NCBI RefSeq assembly: GCF_047675955.1
Contig: NC_132910.1
Span: 90,918,923-90,982,922 of the forward strand
Reading direction: 5' to 3'
Source of the DNA: Chlorocebus sabaeus
Taxonomy: Eukaryota > Chordata > Mammalia > Primates > Cercopithecidae
DNA length: 64,000 bases
Part shown: positions 58,131-64,000 of the stretch, one piece after another
How positions within the stretch are numbered: position 1 is the first letter of the stretch
Layout of the letters: each line of letters starts with the position of its first letter
The notes under the pieces: generated by a model
Told to the model about the DNA's origin: nothing
Database searches by the model: none
Seen by the model: the letters and a program-made list of their open reading frames with translations, nothing else
Made by a program: the position numbers and the translations under genes

Positions 58131-58258
58131 AGGCCTCAGAAGAAACCCTCCCATCACCTTGACTTTGGACTTCTAGCCTCCTTATGAGGGAATAAATTGC
58201 TCTTGTTGAAGTCATCCAGTGTGTGGTACTGGCAACCCTAGCAAACTAATGAAACTAA
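58131..58258 (+). mobile_element. MLT1 LTR, right part
   Basis: aggcctcagaagaaaccctc, gactttggacttctagcctc and gcaaccctagcaaactaatg complete the LTR begun at 57524. Confidence 0.88.
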
Positions 58259-58349
58259 TAATTTGGTTTGAACATGTCTCTGTCCTCTCAGTGTCTTAGG
58301 TGGGTTTGGCTCTCAATAGATATTTAAAAGGAATATTTTGCACAAATTT

Positions 58350-58460
58350 GCTCATGCTTAGATTTAACTAACTGAACATCTACTGGGTGCTGGGTTCTGT
58401 ATCAGCCAATAGGGACACACTACTGAACAAAAGCCAATCTCTTTCCTTCAGAATGGAGAG
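58350..58460 (-). mobile_element. L2 3' end, reverse orientation
   Basis: gaacatctactgggtgctgg and caatagggacacactactga, then gaacaaaagccaa fit the L2 complement. Confidence 0.6.
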
Positions 58461-58682
58461 GAAAGAAATGCAGATGGGCAAAGACAGTGTCGTCTGCAGT
58501 AGGCATAGGCGACCACGCTGTGGGCCACATGCCACTCAGTCCAGATGAAGTAAGGCTTCCTGCTGGGGCTGATACACAACCCAAGAACTTAAGCATTCAT
58601 AGTGAGGTGAAGACAGCCCAGGCAGAGAGAGCACCACCTTGGGCCAGAGGAGAAGGAAGCATGGTTTTAAGTGAAAACTTCC

Positions 58683-59007
58683 TAAACGACAAAGATTCAT
58701 TCTAAGAAATGTGTTAAGTGATTTTGTCATTGTGTGAACATCATAGAGTGTACTCCCACAAACCTAATATCCTACTACACACTTGAGGTCTATTGCTGCT
58801 AGGCTACAAACCTGTACAGCACATTACTGTACTGAATACTGTAGGCAGCTGTAACACAATGGTAATTGGTTGTGTCTCTAAACATATCTAAACACAGAAA
58901 AGGTACAGCAAAAACATGACAAATGTGGAGTTATAGTCTTGTGGAACCGCCATCATATATGTGGCCTGTCATTGACGGAAATGTCGTTATGCAGTGCCTG
59001 ACTGTGG
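58683..59007 (+). mobile_element. MER2/Tigger-type DNA transposon
   Basis: gaacatcatagagtgtactc, gctaggctacaaacctgtac, ctgtactgaatactgtaggc and aaatgtcgttatgcagtgcc follow the element to its terminus. No transposase remains. Orientation is by remembered consensus. Confidence 0.8.
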
Positions 59008-59200
59008 TTGCATCTGGCTTGAGTCAGGGTGTAGGGTGGAAGTGTGTAGAAACAAGCCTGCAGAAGAAAGAGCTGTATAGACCTTGTGTGCCACGGTAAG
59101 AAGTCTTGACTTTATACAGAAGGTTTCAGGAGACACTGGAGGAAAAATGGTCACTTCTGATGCTAACTTCTGATTTTGTAATGATAAAAATCAGTTATAG

Positions 59201-59494
59201 AGCCAGGCACAGTGGCTCATGCCTATAATCCCAGCACTGTGGGAGGCCAAAGTGGGTGGATCATGAAGTCAGGAGATCGAGACCATCCTGGCTAACACGG
59301 TGAAACCTTGTCTCTACTAAAAATACAAAAAAATTAGCCAGGCATGATGGCGGGCGTCTGTAGTTAGAGCTACTCAGGAGGCTGAGGCAGGAGAGTGGTA
59401 TGAACCCAGGAGGCAGAGCTTGCAGTGAGCTGAGATAGTGCCACTGCACTCCAGCCTGGATGACAGAGCGAGACTCCGTCTCAAAAAATAAAAT
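59201..59494 (+). mobile_element. AluY/S-like, full length
   Basis: agccaggcacagtggctcat to an (AAAT) tail. Duplication aaaatcagttatag at 59187-59200 and 59495-59508. Confidence 0.93.
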
Positions 59495-59541
59495 AAAATC
59501 AGTTATAGCTGGTTACAAAAGGTAAAATATTCGAAGTGATC

Positions 59542-59929
59542 TGTATTAGTTTTCTAGGGCTGCCACAACAAAATACCACAGACTGGGTGGCTCAAACAAC
59601 ATACATTAATTTTCTTACAGTTCTGGAGGCTGGAAGTCCAAGATCAAGGTGTCTGCAGGGTTGGTTTCTCCTGTGCCTCTCTTCTTGGCTTACAGGTAGC
59701 CAGTTTCTCACTGTGTCCTTGCACAGTCTTCCCTCTGTGAGCACTCATTCCTGGTGTCTTCCTGTGGTCCAAATTTCCTCTTCTTATATAGATAGTAGTC
59801 ATCTTCAGTTAGGGTCTACCTTCATTTTAACTTAAAATGACCCTATCTCCAAATACTGTCACATTTTGAGAAACTGGGGAGTAGGACTTCAGCAAATGAA
59901 TCCGAGAGGACACAACTCAGCCCATTACA
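59542..59929 (-). mobile_element. Complete solo MLT1 MaLR LTR
   Basis: tgtattagttttctagggct, ttctggaggctggaagtcca, atgaccctatctccaaatac and aactcagcccattaca span the whole complemented LTR. A 5-bp duplication tgatc lies at 59537-59541 and 59930-59934. Confidence 0.92.
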
Positions 59930-60082
59930 TGATCCAACCAGCCTGCATGGCTGGTTAAGCAAATAGACAATGCTATCCTTAACGTACGTAATAATACAAC
60001 TGAAACTTGGTCTTGAGGCAAGTAGCTCAACAACTGCTACTTGGTCCAAAGTTTAACAATATGTATACTCTTATTTTTATTA

Positions 60083-60219
60083 ATGTATTTCCTTATTTTG
60101 AGATGAGGGTCTCACTCTGTTGCCCAGATTGGCCTCAAATTCCTGGGCTTAAGTGATCCTCCTGCCTCAGCTTCCTGAGTAGCTGAGACTACGGGCACAT
60201 ACCACCATGCCCAGTGTAT
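60083..60219 (-). mobile_element. Alu monomer-like fragment, old
   Basis: ttttgagatgagggtctcac, ggcctcaaattcctgggctt and gtagctgagactacgggcac, ending before the right arm. Confidence 0.85.
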
Positions 60220-61178
60220 ATATATTTTCAAAAGTGTTCATCTCCCAAATTCAGAATAAACTTCACATTCACTTCTTAACTATTAGCAAAGAAGTATAGT
60301 CAGAGATGACTCTAAGCAAAACCTCAGAGGAGGCAGAAGTTAACCTGCCATGACTTTAGGAGGCTCTGAATAGTAAGTGTTTGTTCCCTGCAGCTTAGTA
60401 AATGTCACTTTACAATGATAATCCATAATCCACCTGACTGCAGAGAGATGCACAGTGGGAAAATCCAGGCACAGAGACCAGGGCCATAATGTAACTCAGA
60501 GGAAGAACAAGGAATGATGGTCAGGATTCCTGCGCCAGCCCAGTGCCTCATGTGATAAATCACTTTGCCTAAAACAGGTTCAGAGTTTCTCAACTTTCTG
60601 TTCAAATTGTGGTGCATTGTAAATGTACTGTAAAACTGTAGAGTAAAAAGTATGTATTTCAATGGTTTTATCTTTCTTACCTAGCCATCCAGATATTATT
60701 TATGCAGTTTCCATTACAATGCTATAGTTAAGTTTGCATAATATTTTCTGTAACTACCTGCTTTTGCATGGTTATAGCTCTCTAAAACTCCCCTGGGACA
60801 GAGTTTTTTTCACCTTGGTCTCAGTTGAGAAGCAATTTTTTTTTTTTTTTTTTTGGTAATAACAAATGATGAGTTTGGAGATATTTTTGAAGTTATGTGA
60901 ATGTGACAGAAAGGAAGATTTTTACTGCATTGAATATTTTGTTACCTTTTGTCTAAACACCACACATCAAAAAGAGTTGAACAAAAAGGTATCAAGCAAG
61001 GCAATGTAATAGATTTCACTGAAGACTGCCCACACTGCCAGATTTGACTAAATGAGGTTTGCATTCACATGCTTATCAGTATTTAAAAATACAGTGAGTG
61101 TACACAACTGAAAATGTCAGGAACTTGAAAAGCAAAAATATGCATGTGGTGTTTTCCAGATCTCAGCAAAGCACAGTA
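60220..61178. other. Unique AT-rich sequence with T20 run
   Basis: Poly-T at about 60835-60854. No element recognised. Confidence 0.5.
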
Positions 61179-61179
61179 A

Positions 61180-61320
61180 CTAAACAAACTTAATTATGTG
61201 ATCAGGTAGCAGTTCCTTAACCTCTCTAGCCCTCTGTTTCCTCAGTCATAAAATGAGAGGTTGGACTACATGATCTCCAAGGTTTGTTCCAGCTCTAAAA
61301 GTCCCTATTTGGACTCTGGA
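61180..61320 (+). mobile_element. MIR3-like SINE fragment
   Basis: ctgtttcctcagtcataaaa, tgagaggttggactacatga and ttccagctctaaaagtccct fit the MIR3 3' half. Confidence 0.75.
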
Positions 61321-61589
61321 TACAAATCAATAACTTACTTTCAAAATTACCCTGGAAGGCACTCTTAACTCTGATGGGTGGCTGAATTTGGCAGGTAGTT
61401 ATTGAATAAGATCCTTATTTTACATCAGAGAGAAAGAATTCATTACATTCTTCTGCAAAGGTTTTTTGACTTTGGTAAACATGAAAGAAAAATTACACTT
61501 GAATTCTAATCACAATTATCTTTTATAAAAACGCCAGAAAACCAAGTGTTTAAATTACATGATTCATTCAAAAGAATTTGTTTCTTTTT

Positions 61590-61685
61590 GATGGCCCATT
61601 GGGTGTCAGGTGTTGAACTGAGTGCAGAGGATGCAGAAGATGCACAAGTCTCCTGATTTCAAAGGAATCTGCAGCCTGTTGCATG
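61590..61685 (-). mobile_element. L2 3' end, reverse orientation (weak)
   Basis: gggtgtcaggtgttgaactg and gtgcagaggatgcagaagat resemble the L2 complement. Confidence 0.45.
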
Positions 61686-61689
61686 TTTT

Positions 61690-63085
61690 TATTTTGCTCC
61701 TAAGAGTCTATTGGAAAATGCTCGCCTTCGTGCATAACACTTGTCTGACACAGATAACAATGTTGTATCCCATTCTGGCAACCACAACTTGGCTAACTTA
61801 TACAACTGTGCACTATTCTTCTTCCTTGTGAATGATTTTGAGTAAATGGCCTTAAGTGACATCAAGGATCTGAACGTGTCAGTTTGGGTAACTAGATACT
61901 GGACCAAGTTACACGTAGAAGCCGTCCACTTTTTCTGGGTGTCGACATTGCATGTATTACCTAGAATAAGCAGATGGATTGCGGACCTATCGTAAGCTTA
62001 GAGTCAGGGGCTCTGGGACCTAGAATCATGTCTCTCATGGCCAAGCTGTCTCCTCTCTGGAAGTCAGTTGACTATGCTCTGCTGCCATTTTTGCCCTGGA
62101 CAGAAGCTCTAAAGTCCCCTATAGATCTAACAGCTCAGAATTTTATAATCTCTCTAGGTTTACTTGTGTATAGTTGGAAGATGAACAAACTGACATTTTA
62201 GATTTCTTTTTAATTTTATGTAAACCATATGTTTACATATTCTCTTCTAAAATATGTAACTAAGTCCTGATTTTGAAAAGAATAAGTTTGTCTATCACTA
62301 TTTCTATACACTGTGTAGTAAAACCTGCTTAATTCAATTCCTGCTAATTTTGCATTTAGCTGTAACTTGGCTAAGGGCCAACTGAATATTTATCCTTATG
62401 TACAAAAAAAAGAGCTTACTGTGTAAAAGAATAGGTACAATAAAGGTTATAAGGGGAATGTTTAACCTACTTAATATAGAAATGAGTCTCAAAAACTCAA
62501 GAACTCAGACTCAAATTTAAATAAGCAATTGATACATGTATTATGATTCTTCTCAGATATTTAAGTAGTTTCCCAAGGATGTTTATTTACTAACAGTTCA
62601 ATAGTCTAGTTTGAATTACTGTTGTTACTTTTAAATATATCACATGCAGTATATATTTACTACCATACTTCAATTCACATTCTTTTCAATTCAGACAGCT
62701 GTTTGCCTAAATTAGTTTAAATTAGGGAGAGTCTATTGTATTCATAAACTTCATGTAAACAGCAGAAATGATGACTATAAAATTTGTCTTAGGTTTGTTG
62801 GAACTCTGAGCTTAACTTCGATCTGAGATTTGCAGAGAATGAACATGGAATGATTAATGGTCATTACTGATTTCTTACAGCTGTAACTTAACAGAATATG
62901 TATACTCTAATACTGTACCCATGGTAATTATCTCATTACTATGAAGTGTCACAGAAATACATTATGCGTAGTACGCCCTGAATCACATTTAGCAATTTCT
63001 TTTTATGTTTTAAACCTGGAAGCTTAGTGTTCTCTAGTAGTTGGAGGTTTGCATGGAGGTCTGGGGCTTAGCATGGGATGCCTGC
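61690..63085. other. Unique AT-rich intron sequence
   Basis: No element recognised; no open frame above 75 codons. Confidence 0.5.
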
Positions 63086-63087
63086 AC

Positions 63088-63260
63088 TCAAACTGGAGTT
63101 CCTTGGCAGAAGTAGAACCAGCTTTGTGACTCTGATCACTCTTTTAAACTTTTCTGTACCTCAATTCCTAATTTGAAAATAGGCATATTCACATCTGACC
63201 TCTACTATACCTCATGGAAAGGATTAGTAAGATTAGGTCTATAAAACAGTTGGCCACCAC
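63088..63260 (+). mobile_element. MIR
   Basis: cagctttgtgactctgatca, tctgtacctcaattcctaat and aggattagtaagattaggtc follow MIR. Confidence 0.65.
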
Positions 63261-63552
63261 GAGGAAAAGCATTAAGGAAATTACTCAGCCGTCTGCAGTG
63301 GTGACTTCTCTAACTGCATGAATGTTTAATGAACAGGTATATATAATACTCGACACGTCATGGAGCTTTTGATGCACGTATCTCAACATCGCTGAAAGAA
63401 ATGCATAGCAACAATTATCAAAGACCTGGGAAGCATCAACTCACCAGCCAGAGAGGGCAGACACAGAACAGCTTAGTTTTTAACATCATACTGTTCAAGA
63501 GCAGTGGTATACCCAAATACAGTTACCCCACAAACCCAAAGATAAGGCCTTA

Positions 63553-63851
63553 AACCAGGTGTGGCGGCTCATGCCTGTAATCCCAGCACTTTAGGAGGCC
63601 ATAGTGGGTGGAGGTCAGGGGTTCAAAACCAGCCTGGCCAACATGGTGAAACCCATCTCTACTAAAAATACGAAAATAAGCTGGGCATGGTGGCGCATGC
63701 CTGTAATCCCAGCTACTCAGGAGGCTGAGGAAGAAGAAATCGTTTGAACTCGGGAAATGGAGGTTGTGGTGAGCTGAGATCACCCCACTGCACTCTAGCC
63801 TGGGCCACAGAGCGCAACGCCGTCTCAAAAAAAAAAAAAAAAAAAAAAAAA
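63553..63851 (+). mobile_element. Alu, S-like, with long poly-A
   Basis: accaggtgtggcggctcatg to a poly-A tail. Perfect duplication aaagataaggcctta at 63538-63552 and 63852-63866. Confidence 0.94.
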
Positions 63852-64000
63852 AAAGATAAGGCCTTAGAAATGAGAGGCATCCAGCCATACACGTGAGTCT
63901 GCCTGAACAATATATAAGCACAAAAGTTCCCTAAGAAAGTAAATGCATAGTTGGAAATGAGTCCTGTTAATTAAATGAGAGGAGCCAGCAAAGAGATAAA

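Larger units (their letters stand above)
45306..64000 (-). other. MAML2: MAML2 intron 1 (exon-2-proximal part)
   Basis: Everything right of the exon 2 acceptor is upstream in the minus-strand gene. Exon 1, which encodes the Notch-binding basic domain, is not in the window. In human tumours the t(11;19) fusion breakpoints fall in MAML2 intron 1 (established knowledge), so this stretch is the part kept 5' of exon 2 in such rearrangements. Confidence 0.88.

Noticed and set aside
27340..59929. Endogenous retrovirus with coding capacity
   Set aside because: Only non-coding MaLR LTRs were seen; no gag, pol or env-like frame accompanies them.
1..64000. CRISPR array, tRNA, rRNA or bacterial defence system
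   Set aside because: No regularly spaced repeats, no cloverleaf recognised outside tRNA-derived MIR SINEs, and the sequence is clearly primate intron.

Overview
This is intronic mammalian genomic DNA carrying a single protein-coding exon. The exon lies on the minus strand at 43704-45305 and encodes the glutamine-rich central part of MAML2 (mastermind-like 2), a Notch coactivator. Because the gene runs right to left, 45306-64000 is the exon-2-proximal end of intron 1 and 1-43703 is the exon-2-proximal part of intron 2. I see no other convincing gene, RNA gene, CRISPR array or prokaryotic-type operon.

The dense Alu content (about 29 copies: old J-like, S-like and young Y-like) makes the source a primate, and a catarrhine. 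One Alu (25083-25370) has three base changes that I associate with the Old World monkey AluYR group (CTC for CAC in 'acctcgcccgg', 'tagtttt' for 'taatttt', 'gcttgagcc' for 'gcgtgagcc') and a perfect 20-bp target duplication. I therefore lean to an Old World monkey (macaque, baboon or guenon type) over human. This rests on one element.

Layout. 1-13190 is intron 2 with five Alus (one splitting a MIR), L2 fragments and a perfect 12-bp hairpin at 7288-7315. 13380-14115 is a CpG-rich, repeat-free block of about 730 bp with a full cAMP response element and an 18-bp palindrome; it is the best candidate for an undescribed regulatory element. 14190-34900 is repeat-rich: Alus (two tight inverted pairs), MIR, L2, MER5A, MER20 and an MLT1 LTR. 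35590-38460 is an old HAL1/L1M-like element broken by two Alus. 40700-41200 is an AT-rich L1M-like remnant with a 13-bp perfect hairpin. 43704-45305 is the exon, with two 20-glutamine tracts. In intron 1, 46160-47640 is a long L2 with unusual perfect inverted repeats, 56400-57060 is unique sequence with an RFX X-box match, 57524-58258 is a nested pair of MaLR LTRs, 58683-59007 is a Tigger/MER2-type transposon and 59542-59929 is a complete solo MLT1 LTR with a 5-bp duplication.

How it works together: the exon supplies the acidic/transactivation part of MAML2. The N-terminal Notch/CSL-binding segment comes from exon 1, outside the window to the right, and the C-terminal part from exons 3-5 to the left. 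Repeat family names come from remembered consensus patterns without an alignment, so subfamily names are tentative and boundaries approximate.
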